Of a DNA stretch of 64,000 nt, positions 43,747 through 51,879 are shown piece after piece. The notes beneath the pieces are model-generated. The model was given only the letters and a program-made list of their open reading frames with translations. It was not told where the DNA came from and searched no databases. How positions within the stretch are numbered: the first letter of the stretch is position 1; each line of letters opens with the position of its first letter. Made by a program: the position numbers and the translations under genes. The stretch spans positions 6,324,001 through 6,388,000 of the forward strand of contig NZ_CP108484.1 in assembly GCF_036226505.1 (NCBI RefSeq). The letters are read 5' to 3'. This DNA is from Kitasatospora sp. NBC_01246 (lineage in GTDB: Bacteria; Actinomycetota; Actinomycetes; Streptomycetales; Streptomycetaceae).

Positions 43747-44629
43747 GGCGGTCTCCCTCGGTGGTGCGGCCGATGTGGACCGGCGCCTGGTACGTGTTGT
43801 CGTGGTGCACCGAGAGGTCGCCGGCGACGGTGGTGCCGTGGGGCAGACCGGTGGCGACCGGGTCCGCGGCGGGCCCGCGGCGGGGCTCGGTCCGGTGCGG
43901 GGCGCTCCCGGCCGCGTGGTCCGGTGCGCCCGTCGTCCCGCCGTCGGCCGTCCCGCCGCGAGCCGGCTCCCCTGTGGTCGGCTCGTCGGCGGGCGGCCCC
44001 TCGGCGGACGTGCCGCCGCCCTCGGGTACCGGGACGGGCCGTGGCCTGCCCGGTAGCCGGAGCCAGGCGTGCACCCCGCCGTCCTTGAGCCGCAGTCGCG
44101 CCGGAGCGTAGTGCTCGGGGTCGACGAAGCGGCCGCCGTGGCAGACGACCTCCCGGTACAGGGAGTCGGAGACGACCACCACCAGGTCGGCCCGGTCGCG
44201 TTCGAGCAGCCGGCGCGCGGCGTCCGAGTCGGTGAGCCGGCAGGCGAGGTCGACGGCGTGGCCGCTGATCCCCTGGGCGTCGTGGGTGACGGGGCCGACG
44301 TGCAGGCCGATCCGGAGCCCGAGCGGCATCCGCAGGTCGCGGTTGTCCTGGCGCAGCTGCTCGTGCACCTCGGCCACCCAGACGCCGATGATCCGGGCCG
44401 GCGGGACGGTCGAGGCGATGGCCGCCAGGATGCCGTCGCCGCGGTCCTCGCGGTGGACGAGCCGGGCCGGCACCCCGGCCCGGGCGAACGCCCGGTCGAG
44501 GACGGCGTAGAGCTGCCGACGCATCCGGGTCTTGCCCTGGTCGTCGTAGGACCCGGACCGCCGGACGTCCACGCCCACGACCAGCTCGTACACCGCGTCG
44601 ACTGCCTGGTCGTCCACGTCCACCCCCAT
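43739..44629 (-). CDS. Class III nucleotidyl-cyclase-like protein
   Basis: A 296-residue protein; ATG 44629 is chosen because the upstream extension is Arg-rich noise, though the ribosome site is weak. The cyclase homology region spans residues 12-200: VVGVDVRRSGSYDD with a metal Asp at 21, ARLVHREDRGDGILAAIAST with the second Asp at 65, MPLGLRIGLHVGPVTHDAQG, and ISGHAVDLACRLTDSDAAR. Both expected metal-binding Asp residues are present, so activity is plausible. The base specificity (A, G, C or U) cannot be read from sequence here. The Pro-rich tail ends LSVHHDNTYQAPVHIG. The gene lies directly downstream of a cNMP-binding regulator and upstream of a PycTM-like effector. Confidence 0.7.
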   Translation of the reverse strand: MGVDVDDQAVDAVYELVVGVDVRRSGSYDDQGKTRMRRQLYAVLDRAFARAGVPARLVHREDRGDGILAAIASTVPPARIIGVWVAEVHEQLRQDNRDLRMPLGLRIGLHVGPVTHDAQGISGHAVDLACRLTDSDAARRLLERDRADLVVVVSDSLYREVVCHGGRFVDPEHYAPARLRLKDGGVHAWLRLPGRPRPVPVPEGGGTSAEGPPADEPTTGEPARGGTADGGTTGAPDHAAGSAPHRTEPRRGPAADPVATGLPHGTTVAGDLSVHHDNTYQAPVHIGRTTEGDRRG

Positions 44630-44721
44630 GGTTGTCTCTGCCACGTCGTCAGAATCGCCTGCCGCGCGCCGGGTTGTCTGTGACCGTTTACATGCGCCGT
44701 GCGGTGACGCCCGGCCGCGCC

Positions 44722-45444
44722 TCAAGTGCGCCGTCGCGCCTCCGGCCGCTGCTCGGCCGGTCCCCGCGCGAGCAGCAGCAGCGGGGCGGGGGCGAGGATC
44801 TCGACCTGCCGGGTGCCGGTGCGCACCAGGCCCTGGTCGCGCAGGAGTCTGAGTGCCTTGGCCACCGCCTCGCGGGTGGCGCCGACGGTCGCGGCGAGGT
44901 CCTCCTGGGCGAGGTGGACGACCGCGGCGGCGCCGTCCCGGCCCGGCCGGGAGGTGGCGTCGGTGCCGGAGAGCTCCACCAGGCGGCGGGCGAGTCGCTG
45001 GACCACGGTGAGCGAGGCGAGCGCGGACCGTTCGCGGTCCGAGTCCCTTAGCCGGGAGGCCAGTTGGGTCATCACCTGGCTGCCGACCCGGGGGCTTTCG
45101 GCCAGGAACCGGCGGAAGCTGTCGCCGGGAATCACCAGGGTCTTGACGGGCCCGAGCGCCTGGACCGTCGCACTGCGCGGTCGCTGGTCCAACGCGGCCA
45201 GCTCGCCGATGAGTTCACCCGGTCCGCGCAGGCCGAGCACGAGCCGGGTCGCCCCCCGGTCGATGGCCGTGAAGACCATGGACCAGCCGGCCAGCACCAG
45301 CAGGACGTGCGTGGACCGGTCGCCCTCGGAGAGCAGGTGCTGCTCCGGCCGGAACGTCCGCTCGGCCCCGAGCGAGACCAGGGCTTCGAGATCGTGGGCG
45401 GTGAGTGTTCGGGCGAAGGGCTGGTCGCCGCCGAGCAGACCCAT
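44722..45444 (-). CDS. Crp/Fnr-family cyclic-nucleotide-binding regulator
   Basis: A 240-residue regulator starting at ATG behind AGGAGG. The N-terminal domain has RTFRPEQHLLSEGDRSTHVL and the phosphate-binding cassette GELIGELAALDQRPRSATV (76-94). The cassette keeps the Glu and the Arg-Ser (90-91) needed to bind a cyclic nucleotide. After the dimerisation helix, a winged helix-turn-helix (VHLAQEDLAATVGATREAVA, KALRLLRDQGLVRTG) binds DNA. It lies 92 bases upstream of the cyclase gene on the same strand and probably controls the downstream operon in response to the cyclase product. Confidence 0.85.
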   Translation of the reverse strand: MGLLGGDQPFARTLTAHDLEALVSLGAERTFRPEQHLLSEGDRSTHVLLVLAGWSMVFTAIDRGATRLVLGLRGPGELIGELAALDQRPRSATVQALGPVKTLVIPGDSFRRFLAESPRVGSQVMTQLASRLRDSDRERSALASLTVVQRLARRLVELSGTDATSRPGRDGAAAVVHLAQEDLAATVGATREAVAKALRLLRDQGLVRTGTRQVEILAPAPLLLLARGPAEQRPEARRRT

Positions 45445-46019
45445 GTCACCTCCTGGTCCTCACCAACCGTCTTGATCCGCTCCGACGTTGGGAGATCGTA
45501 GACCTGCCGGAGGAGGAATTTGGCCGAATTTCTCGCGGCGGGAGCGATGTGGTGCTGGAGGGATTCACGAGGCTGGTGTGACATCTCCGCGAGGAGTCGG
45601 CGGTGCCCGGGCCGTACGGCGAACGGGCAGGTCGGCAAGGCGATCGCGGGAAGAGCGGCGCGGTTTGGGACACGATTCAGACATCTCTTGGCAACAGTGC
45701 GGTGTACACGCTCGATGCGCCGTCGTGCGCCCCCGCGCACTGCGCCCCGGGGGGCGTCCGGCGAACCGGCCGGGTGGTCCCGGTCATGCCGGGTGGCCAG
45801 CGGCGGCGGGCGGGTCGGAGGTGGCCTGCGGGGCCGGGTGGGCGGGCCGTCCGACGGCCTTCTCCACCGTTCCGGCCAGTCGAGTCCGGTCCCTTGACAC
45901 GATCGGCACAACTTCACCACTCTTGGCCCATCGCCGAGCTGGTGTGGACGACTGACCCATGGTCATTCATCTCAGCTGATGGCGTTGTTGCCAGCCAGTC
46001 ATCGAAGGAGGTGTGTGCC
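45445..46019. other. Divergent intergenic region between the cNMP regulator and the peptide locus
   Basis: About 575 bases without a convincing gene. A TTGACA hexamer lies at 45894-45899, some 120 bases before the peptide start, with CACTCT 18 bases further on as a weak -10. A TACGAT on the minus strand (45495-45500) could be the -10 for the regulator. A strong AAGGAGG ribosome site precedes the peptide ATG. Promoter calls are tentative. Confidence 0.4.
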
Positions 46020-46115
46020 ATGAAGAAGATCGTCGTCCGCAAGGCCGGCCCGGTTCGCCTCACCAGCGCGGCCCGTGCGCTGTACCTGCCGTGGTCCTGC
46101 GCCGTGCAGAACTGA
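46020..46115 (+). CDS. 31-residue Cys-containing peptide, candidate precursor or signal peptide
   Basis: The ATG at 46020 follows AAGGAGG by about nine bases, one of the strongest ribosome sites in the window. The product begins MKKIVVRKAGPVRLTSAARA, a basic leader-like part, and ends LYLPWSCAVQN, a short hydrophobic core with a single Cys. A long upstream extension of the frame is ignored because it has no start signal and noisy composition. The next gene, after a hairpin, encodes a PqqD-like/M50 membrane protease, and a TPR protein follows. This suggests a ribosomally made peptide that is cleaved and perhaps exported. No known RiPP class was recognised. Confidence 0.6.
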   Translation: MKKIVVRKAGPVRLTSAARALYLPWSCAVQN

Positions 46116-46142
46116 TCCATCCCCCCGGGCAAGGGGGCACAC

Positions 46143-46174
46143 GGTGCCGGCCGGACCCACGTGCGGCCGGCACC
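46143..46174 (+). terminator. Hairpin between peptide and protease genes (attenuator-like)
   Basis: Perfect 11-bp arms GGTGCCGGCCG (46143-46153) and CGGCCGGCACC (46164-46174) with a 10-nt loop lie between the peptide stop and the protease ribosome site. Such partial terminators commonly give high expression of a precursor relative to its processing enzymes. Confidence 0.55.
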
Positions 46175-46215
46175 GCTCCACCTCGCCCCTCCGCCTACCT
46201 CCCGCAGGAGGATCC

Positions 46216-47433
46216 GTGCACTCCTCCACGGACAGCGGCTCCGCCGCCCCGGGCGTCGACCTGGACCGTGCGGTGCCACTGCGTCGCCTCGTCTATCTGC
46301 AGGAGGCCGACGAAGTCACCATCGGCAGCCCGGAGACCGACACCTACGCCGTCTTCCCGCCCGACGGCGCCGAGCTGGTCCGGATGCTGGCCGACGGCCG
46401 CACGCCCCGCGAGGCCGCCGAACGCTACGAGGCCGCGCACGGTGAGAGCGTCGACATCGCCGACCTGGTCGAGGCCCTCGTCGAGCTCGACCTCGTCCGC
46501 TCCGCCGGGGAACCGGTGGGACCGGACGGACCGGCGGGCGGTGCCACCCCGGTGCGCTGGCAGCGGCTGGGCCGGCTGGTGTTCAGCCGACCGGCCTTCG
46601 TCGGCTACGCACTCGTGACGGCCCTCGCCGTCGCCGAGATGATCCGGGTGCCCCGGCTGGTCCCGCGCGTCGACCACATCTTCTTCAGCTCGTCCTACAC
46701 CCTCGTCGTGCTGATGCTGTTCGTCGGCCAGGTGCCGCTGCTCGCCCTGCACGAGGCCTTCCACGCGCTGGCCGGACGCCGGCTCGGCCTGCGCTCGCGG
46801 CTCTCCGTCGGACGCCGGCTCGTCTACCTGGTCCTGGAGACCTCCCTCGACGGCCTGGTCGGCGTGGAGCGGCGGAAGCGCTACCTGCCCATCATGGCCG
46901 GCATGCTGGCCGACACCCTGGCGATCGCCGTGCTCACCCTCGTCGCGGACCTGACCCGTGACACGAACGCCGGCGTCGCGTCGATCTGCCTCGCGATGGC
47001 CTACGCCACCGTACTGCGCCTCGCCTGGCAGGGGTTCTTCTACCTGCGGACCGACCTCTACGTCCTGCTCAGCACCGTCCTGGGCTGCGTGAACCTGCAC
47101 GCCGCCGCGGCCGACGTGCTGCGCAACGCCGTCCGGCGCGGCACCGGACGGCCGCCGCTGGACCTGTCCGTCCACCACCCGGTGGACCGCCGCGTCGCGC
47201 GCTGGTACGCCTGGCTGATGCTGGTGGGCTACGTGTTCACGCTCACGATGTTCGCCGGGGTCGTCGTACCGACGGCCTACCGGCTGCTGCACGACATGTG
47301 GCTGCGGCTGACCGGCCAGGCCTCGCTCGCCGGCCGGCTCGACTCGCTCGCCCTGATGCTGCTCAGCGCCGCGCAGACGGTGGCCGTCCTCGTGCTCGCC
47401 GCCCGCGAGCGGCGCGCCGCCGCCTCGGCCTGA
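46216..47433 (+). CDS. PqqD-like / M50 membrane metalloprotease
   Basis: A 405-residue protein starting at GTG behind AGGAGG. Residues 20-100 look like a PqqD or RiPP-recognition-like domain (RAVPLRRLVYLQEADEVTIG, YAVFPPDGAELVRMLADGRT, VEALVELDLV). The rest is a polytopic membrane protein with the M50 zinc motif LALHEAFHAL, ligands His179 and His183 with Glu180, embedded next to a hydrophobic segment (YTLVVLMLFVGQVPL). Further TM helices run to the C-terminus (WLMLVGYVFTLTMFAGVVV). Site-2-protease relatives of this type process peptides at the membrane. The small peptide upstream is the obvious candidate substrate. Confidence 0.7.
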   Translation: MHSSTDSGSAAPGVDLDRAVPLRRLVYLQEADEVTIGSPETDTYAVFPPDGAELVRMLADGRTPREAAERYEAAHGESVDIADLVEALVELDLVRSAGEPVGPDGPAGGATPVRWQRLGRLVFSRPAFVGYALVTALAVAEMIRVPRLVPRVDHIFFSSSYTLVVLMLFVGQVPLLALHEAFHALAGRRLGLRSRLSVGRRLVYLVLETSLDGLVGVERRKRYLPIMAGMLADTLAIAVLTLVADLTRDTNAGVASICLAMAYATVLRLAWQGFFYLRTDLYVLLSTVLGCVNLHAAAADVLRNAVRRGTGRPPLDLSVHHPVDRRVARWYAWLMLVGYVFTLTMFAGVVVPTAYRLLHDMWLRLTGQASLAGRLDSLALMLLSAAQTVAVLVLAARERRAAASA

Positions 47434-47526
47434 CGCCCGCCCCCGCCCGTGCGCGGCTCGCCGCCCCGGCCCGACGCCCGAACCGACCCCTCTCTCCTGC
47501 GCCACCGCACGAAAGGCAGCTGTGTC

Positions 47527-49833
47527 ATGGCCGAGCACCGCCACTACTGGGTCCGCGCCGCCGGGCGTCCCGCCCGCGCCGACGCCCGCGAGCGGCTCGA
47601 CCTGCCGCCCGTGCTCTCCCTGGTGAACGCCAACCGCCGGCTCCGGGGGCCCTACACCGCCGTCGGCGCGATCCTGCGCGCGATCGTCCCGGACGCGCTC
47701 GCCCGCTGCCCCGAGGCCGTCACCGGGCACGACATCGAGATCCTCTCCACCACACCGGAGTTGCGCGACCTGGTGCCGGCCATCCGGGAGACGCTGACCT
47801 CGCTGGCGGTGCCCAAGGAGCGCACCCGCTTCTACTCGGCGCTGCGCACCCTGCGGATCGCCCACGGCCTGGTCGAGTTCCTGGAGGCGTACCTGCGCGC
47901 GGTCGGTTCCGCCCCGCGCACGCTGATCGTCGACGACGCCCACGCGGCCGACCCCACGGACGCCGAGTTCCTCGCCGTCCTGCTGCGGCGCGTCGATCCC
48001 GCGCTGCTCACCGTGGTGGTCACCACCGGCGACGAGCCGCCCGTGAGCCCGGCCGGCCTCGGCAGCGAGGACCTGCCGACCGCGCTGGCCGCGTACTGCA
48101 CGGTGGTCGGCCCGGTGGTTGCCTCGGTGGTCGTCCCGAGGGGGGAGGGCGGCGCGCCGGACCAGGGGCGGCCGGCGGGTTCGTCGCCTTCGTCGCCTTC
48201 GGCGGGTTCGGCGGGTTCGGCGGGTTCGGCTGGCGAAGGCCCGGCCGGGACGCCGTCGGCCGCCGTGCTCGGCCGCCGGCACATCGACGGGGACGGCGTG
48301 GGCGACGACCCGGACGAGCTCGCCGCCTACCTGGCCCTGCCGCCCACCGAGCGCGCCCGGCTGCACGACCTGCGACGGGCCGAGCTGGAGACGGCCGGGG
48401 AGTCCTCGCTGCGGCTCGGCGCCATCGCCTGGCACGCGGAGCACGGCAGCGACCCGTCCGGCGTCGGGGCGGACACGCTGCGCCACGCGCTCGACCACTG
48501 CATGGACCTCGGCTACTACCACGCCGTCCTGGACCTCGGCGAGCGCGGCCGGCGGCTGGTCACCCACGAGAGCCACCCCACCCACTGGTGGGCCTTCACC
48601 ACCAAGATGACCACCTCCTTCGCCGCGCTCGGCCTCGCCGAGCAGGCGCTGCCGCTGTACGACGAGGCCCGGGCGCTCAGCTCCTCGCCCGAGGTCCACA
48701 TGCAGGCCGCGTACGCCACGGCCATGCTCCACACCCGGCACTTCGGCGCCGACCGGCGCGACCACCAGCTGGCCCGGAGCTGGGTCAACCAGGCGATCGC
48801 CTTCGCGAAGTGGCACCCCGAACCCAAGGAGCGCGAGGCGCGGGTCGTGTTCAACCGCAACGGCCTCGCGCTGATCGAGGTCCACCAGGGCCGCCTGGAA
48901 GCCGCGCTGGAGCTGCTGGACGCCTGCATCGCCCGGCTCGACGAGACCCTGGAGGAGCACGAGCACGCGCTGCACCGCTCCGTGCTGCGCTACAACCGCG
49001 CCCAGGTGTACGCGGGCCTCGGCCGCCACACCGACGCCGTCGCCGACTACACGGCGGTGATCGAGTGCGACCCCAACTACGCCGAGTACTACTTCGACCG
49101 GGGGATGCTCTGGCGCGACCTCGGCAGTCCGGAGCAGGCGCTGGCCGACTACGACCGCGCCATCCGGCTGTCGCCGCCCTTCCCGGAGGCGTACTTCAAC
49201 CGGGCCGACGTGCTGGCCGAACTCGGCGAGACCGAGGCGGCCGCGGCGGACTTCGGCTACGTACTGGAGCTCGACCCGGCCTTCGCCGACGCCCGGCTCA
49301 ACCGGGCCGCCCTGCTGTTCGAGGCGGGCGAGCACGAACGCGCCCTGGGCGAGGTCGGGACCGGATTGGCGGCGACTCCGGACAGCCCGCAACTCCTCTG
49401 CCTGAAGGGTCAGCTGCTGGCGGCCGAGGGCGACCCCGCGGCGGCGTCCGAGGCCTGCCGGGCCGCGCTCGCCGCCGACCCCGAGTACGCCCAGGCGTGG
49501 GCCCTGCTCGGCGAACTCCGCTACGAGGAGGGCGACCTGGACGGCGCGAGCGCCGACCTGGCCCGTGCGGTCGAGCTCTCGGCGGACCCGGGCATGCGGT
49601 TCAACCTGGCCGTGGTCCACCACGACGCCGGACGCTACGGCGAGGCCCTCGGGCTGCTCGACGAGGTGCTCGGCGCGACCGAGGACGTGGACGCCCGCTT
49701 GCAGCGGGCCCGTTGCCTGATCGGGCTCGACCGGGCGGACACCGCCAGGGCCGACCTGCTCGCCTGCCTGGAGGCCGACCCCGGGTCCGCGGAGCAGGTG
49801 TACGAGCTGATGCCCGACCTGGCCCGGGTCTGA
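47527..49833 (+). CDS. Large TPR protein of the peptide locus
   Basis: A 768-residue protein; ATG 47527 is chosen for the AAGG just upstream. The N-terminal 230 residues include a remnant AAA-like strand (RTLIVDDAHAADPTDAEF, LLTVVVTTGDEPP) without a P-loop. A Gly-Ser-Ala linker (SAGSAGSAGSAGEG) follows. The rest is an array of tetratricopeptide repeats with the typical W/L-G-Y-A-F-A-P spacing (VYAGLGRHTDAVADYTAVIE, MLWRDLGSPEQALADYDRAI, LLFEAGEHERALGEV). TPR proteins bind peptides or partners, and this one may act as a scaffold or as the receptor of the peptide. It lies 93 bases after the protease. Confidence 0.7.
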   Translation: MAEHRHYWVRAAGRPARADARERLDLPPVLSLVNANRRLRGPYTAVGAILRAIVPDALARCPEAVTGHDIEILSTTPELRDLVPAIRETLTSLAVPKERTRFYSALRTLRIAHGLVEFLEAYLRAVGSAPRTLIVDDAHAADPTDAEFLAVLLRRVDPALLTVVVTTGDEPPVSPAGLGSEDLPTALAAYCTVVGPVVASVVVPRGEGGAPDQGRPAGSSPSSPSAGSAGSAGSAGEGPAGTPSAAVLGRRHIDGDGVGDDPDELAAYLALPPTERARLHDLRRAELETAGESSLRLGAIAWHAEHGSDPSGVGADTLRHALDHCMDLGYYHAVLDLGERGRRLVTHESHPTHWWAFTTKMTTSFAALGLAEQALPLYDEARALSSSPEVHMQAAYATAMLHTRHFGADRRDHQLARSWVNQAIAFAKWHPEPKEREARVVFNRNGLALIEVHQGRLEAALELLDACIARLDETLEEHEHALHRSVLRYNRAQVYAGLGRHTDAVADYTAVIECDPNYAEYYFDRGMLWRDLGSPEQALADYDRAIRLSPPFPEAYFNRADVLAELGETEAAAADFGYVLELDPAFADARLNRAALLFEAGEHERALGEVGTGLAATPDSPQLLCLKGQLLAAEGDPAAASEACRAALAADPEYAQAWALLGELRYEEGDLDGASADLARAVELSADPGMRFNLAVVHHDAGRYGEALGLLDEVLGATEDVDARLQRARCLIGLDRADTARADLLACLEADPGSAEQVYELMPDLARV

Positions 49834-49857
49834 GCGGGGCGGGGTCTGCGCGGGGGC

Positions 49858-49920
49858 CGTTCCTGAGCGGGCCAGTTCTTGATCCGGCCATTCCTGATTC
49901 GGCCCGTTCCTGAGCGGGCC
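49858..49920 (+). repeat. Four degenerate ~16-bp tandem units
   Basis: Units such as CGTTCCTGAGCGGGCC (49858 and again 49905) with two diverged copies between them (AGTTCTTGATCCGGCC, ATTCCTGATTCGGCC) lie in the spacer between two convergent genes. First and last units are identical. The function is unknown; the array may form part of the shared transcription end. Confidence 0.5.
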
Positions 49921-50015
49921 CGCCGGTGCCGCCCCGGCCGCCGATGCCGCCCCGCCCACCGATGTCGCCCCGCCGCCCCGCCGCAGACGCCGGGCGGCGG
50001 GGCGGCCCCATGCCG

Positions 50016-51245
50016 TCAGTGCCGGAGCGCGGCGCGGCCCAGCTCGTCGCGCACCCGGGCGCGGACGTGCGCCACGGCGGGCGAGCCGGTGTAGGCGGCG
50101 GCCACCCGGACCAGCCAGGCCGCCTCCTCGTGGATGCCCGCCGCCACCGGGTGGGGTACGCACCCCTCGCCGGGGTGCCCGGCGAACCGGTGCCCGGCCC
50201 GGGCCGCCTCCAGGGCGGCCGCGATGGCGGCCGCCTCCACCACGGCCGCCAGCTCCTCCGCTTCGGCGGGGCCGACGGCCTCCGCCACCCAGTGCCGCAC
50301 CTCGGGATGCAGATGGGGACGGAGGGCGAGCTGGCCGTCGCGGATCTCGATGATCCGCCGGTACAGCGCGAACTGGATGTCGCGGCGAAGCGGCCCGCCG
50401 GCGTCGCCGAACAGCCCGGTCTGGGCGGCGAGTTCGATCTCCGGTAGCGCCGTCCGCATCGCCGACCAGAGCGGACCGAGCCTGCGGTGATCGTGCCAGG
50501 CCCGGACGCGTCCGGCCCAGTCCGCCCAGCCGGACGCGGTCGCACCGGCGAAGCCGAGCGTCACGCAGACGGCGCCCGCCAGCGCGGACACTCTGCTCTC
50601 CGCGCCGTTCTCGTGGCCCGTGGCGAGGATGTTCGCCAGGTCGTGCAGGGTGTCCGCGGTCCACAGCAGGCCCGCCAGCGCGCTCAGTGCCATCAGGCGC
50701 AGGCCCAGCCGGAGGACTCCGCGCGGCAGGCACCGCGCGCAGCGCCCGATCAGGAAGCCGAAGACCGCCAGGCACCACGCGGTGTGGAGGGCGAACAACG
50801 TGACGTAGGCCGCCAGGACGGGCCGGCCCGCGGCGTCGACGCCGACCTCGGCGCCCCGTCGGACGGGCGAGGCGGCGAGGAAGAGGGCGACGCCCAGCAG
50901 GACGGTGACGGCCGTGAGGGCGGTCTGCCGCCGCACCGCGCGCCGCGCCGCCGCAGCCGGCCGGGTGGAGTACGCCATCATGGCCAGCGCGCCGGAGGCC
51001 GTGACCTTCAACTGGTCGGCCACCAGGGTGAGGTGGCTAGGATCGGGGAGCAGGGCGGCCAGCGCCGGACCGGTGGCGGGGGCACTCACCGCCATCCCCG
51101 CGCCGATCAGCGCCCCGCAGGCGTAGCCGTGGTGGAGCGCCGGATCGGACCGGCGTCCCCGGTCCATCAGGATCTTCCAGACCGTGCCCAGCAGTGCGAC
51201 CGCACCGGCGAAGTACCCGGCGGCGTTGGCCAGCTGGTCACCCAC
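50016..51245 (-). CDS. MAB_1171c-family membrane protein
   Basis: A 409-residue protein with about seven N-terminal transmembrane helices (GYFAGAVALLGTVWKILMD, MAVSAPATGPALAALLP, ALTAVTVLLGVALFLAAS, LAAYVTLFALHTAWCLAVFG). A cytosolic helical half follows with HHRRLGPLWSAMRTALPEIE, DIQFALYRRIIEIRDGQLAL and a C-terminal EEAAWLVRVAAAYTGSP. This is the typical architecture of the MAB_1171c family, often called putative transporters although no transport activity is established. It overlaps the ImmA/IrrE gene by eight bases and usually travels with it and an XRE regulator in actinomycetes. Substrate and role are unknown. Confidence 0.8.
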   Translation of the reverse strand: MGDQLANAAGYFAGAVALLGTVWKILMDRGRRSDPALHHGYACGALIGAGMAVSAPATGPALAALLPDPSHLTLVADQLKVTASGALAMMAYSTRPAAAARRAVRRQTALTAVTVLLGVALFLAASPVRRGAEVGVDAAGRPVLAAYVTLFALHTAWCLAVFGFLIGRCARCLPRGVLRLGLRLMALSALAGLLWTADTLHDLANILATGHENGAESRVSALAGAVCVTLGFAGATASGWADWAGRVRAWHDHRRLGPLWSAMRTALPEIELAAQTGLFGDAGGPLRRDIQFALYRRIIEIRDGQLALRPHLHPEVRHWVAEAVGPAEAEELAAVVEAAAIAAALEAARAGHRFAGHPGEGCVPHPVAAGIHEEAAWLVRVAAAYTGSPAVAHVRARVRDELGRAALRH

Positions 51246-51786
51246 GGCGGGCCGCGCCGGGCCGCAACGGCCGACCGAACACGTACCGTAACCGGACGAC
51301 CTGGTCGGCGAGTTGGCCGACGGCGGTGGAGCGCGGCCGGTGCAGCGCGCGCTGTAGCGCGAGGGAGGCGACGAGTTCCGCCTCCTGCTCCATCCGCTGC
51401 GTGTAGCCGGACCGGCCGAGCACCCGGCGCACCAGGTCCTCCGGCAGCAGCGTCGTCAGCGCGGGCGACACGGCCGGGGCGGCCCCGGGGCCGCCGGTGT
51501 GCCCGCAGAGGAGGTGGCCGATCTCGTGCAGCACGATGTGCTGCTGGTGCAGCGCCGTGGTGTCGGCCGGATAACCGATGTAGTCCGCCCGGTCGGTGGT
51601 GATCAGCACGCCGCACGGCGAGTGCTCCGGACCGGAGAGCGGCATCAGTTCGATGGGTCTGCCGCGCCGCACGGCGAGCGCCTCGGTCAGCGCCGGTATG
51701 CCGAACGGTTCCGGAATCGGTATCGACTCCGCGACCCCCCGACATCGCTGCCAGAGCCCCTGCTCAACCCCACCCGGATACCCCAC
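51238..51786 (-). CDS. ImmA/IrrE-type zinc metallopeptidase
   Basis: A 182-residue protein with the zinc motif HEIGH at residues 87-91 within QQHIVLHEIGHLLCGH, and a downstream helix with EQEAELVASLALQ supplying a probable third ligand, as in ImmA/IrrE (COG2856) proteases. These enzymes usually cleave a partner repressor in response to a signal. The XRE-type gene 94 bases upstream on the same strand is the natural candidate target, and the MAB_1171c gene overlaps downstream. Confidence 0.8.
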   Translation of the reverse strand: MGYPGGVEQGLWQRCRGVAESIPIPEPFGIPALTEALAVRRGRPIELMPLSGPEHSPCGVLITTDRADYIGYPADTTALHQQHIVLHEIGHLLCGHTGGPGAAPAVSPALTTLLPEDLVRRVLGRSGYTQRMEQEAELVASLALQRALHRPRSTAVGQLADQVVRLRYVFGRPLRPGAARRG

Positions 51787-51879
51787 GATTCGCCCCCCTG
51801 GCGGTCGACCGGGAGGTGATACTACGGACGCGGCAACGCCGAGGGAATCCGCTTCACCATCTCGGAGCCGCCGCGGCAG

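Noticed and set aside
45603..46115. Longer frame extending the small peptide upstream to 45603
   Set aside because: The extension has noisy composition and no start signal, whereas ATG 46020 has an excellent ribosome site.
48181..48240. Short direct repeats (TCGGCGGGT units) considered as CRISPR or VNTR
   Set aside because: They encode a Gly-Ser-Ala linker inside the TPR gene and have no spacer structure.
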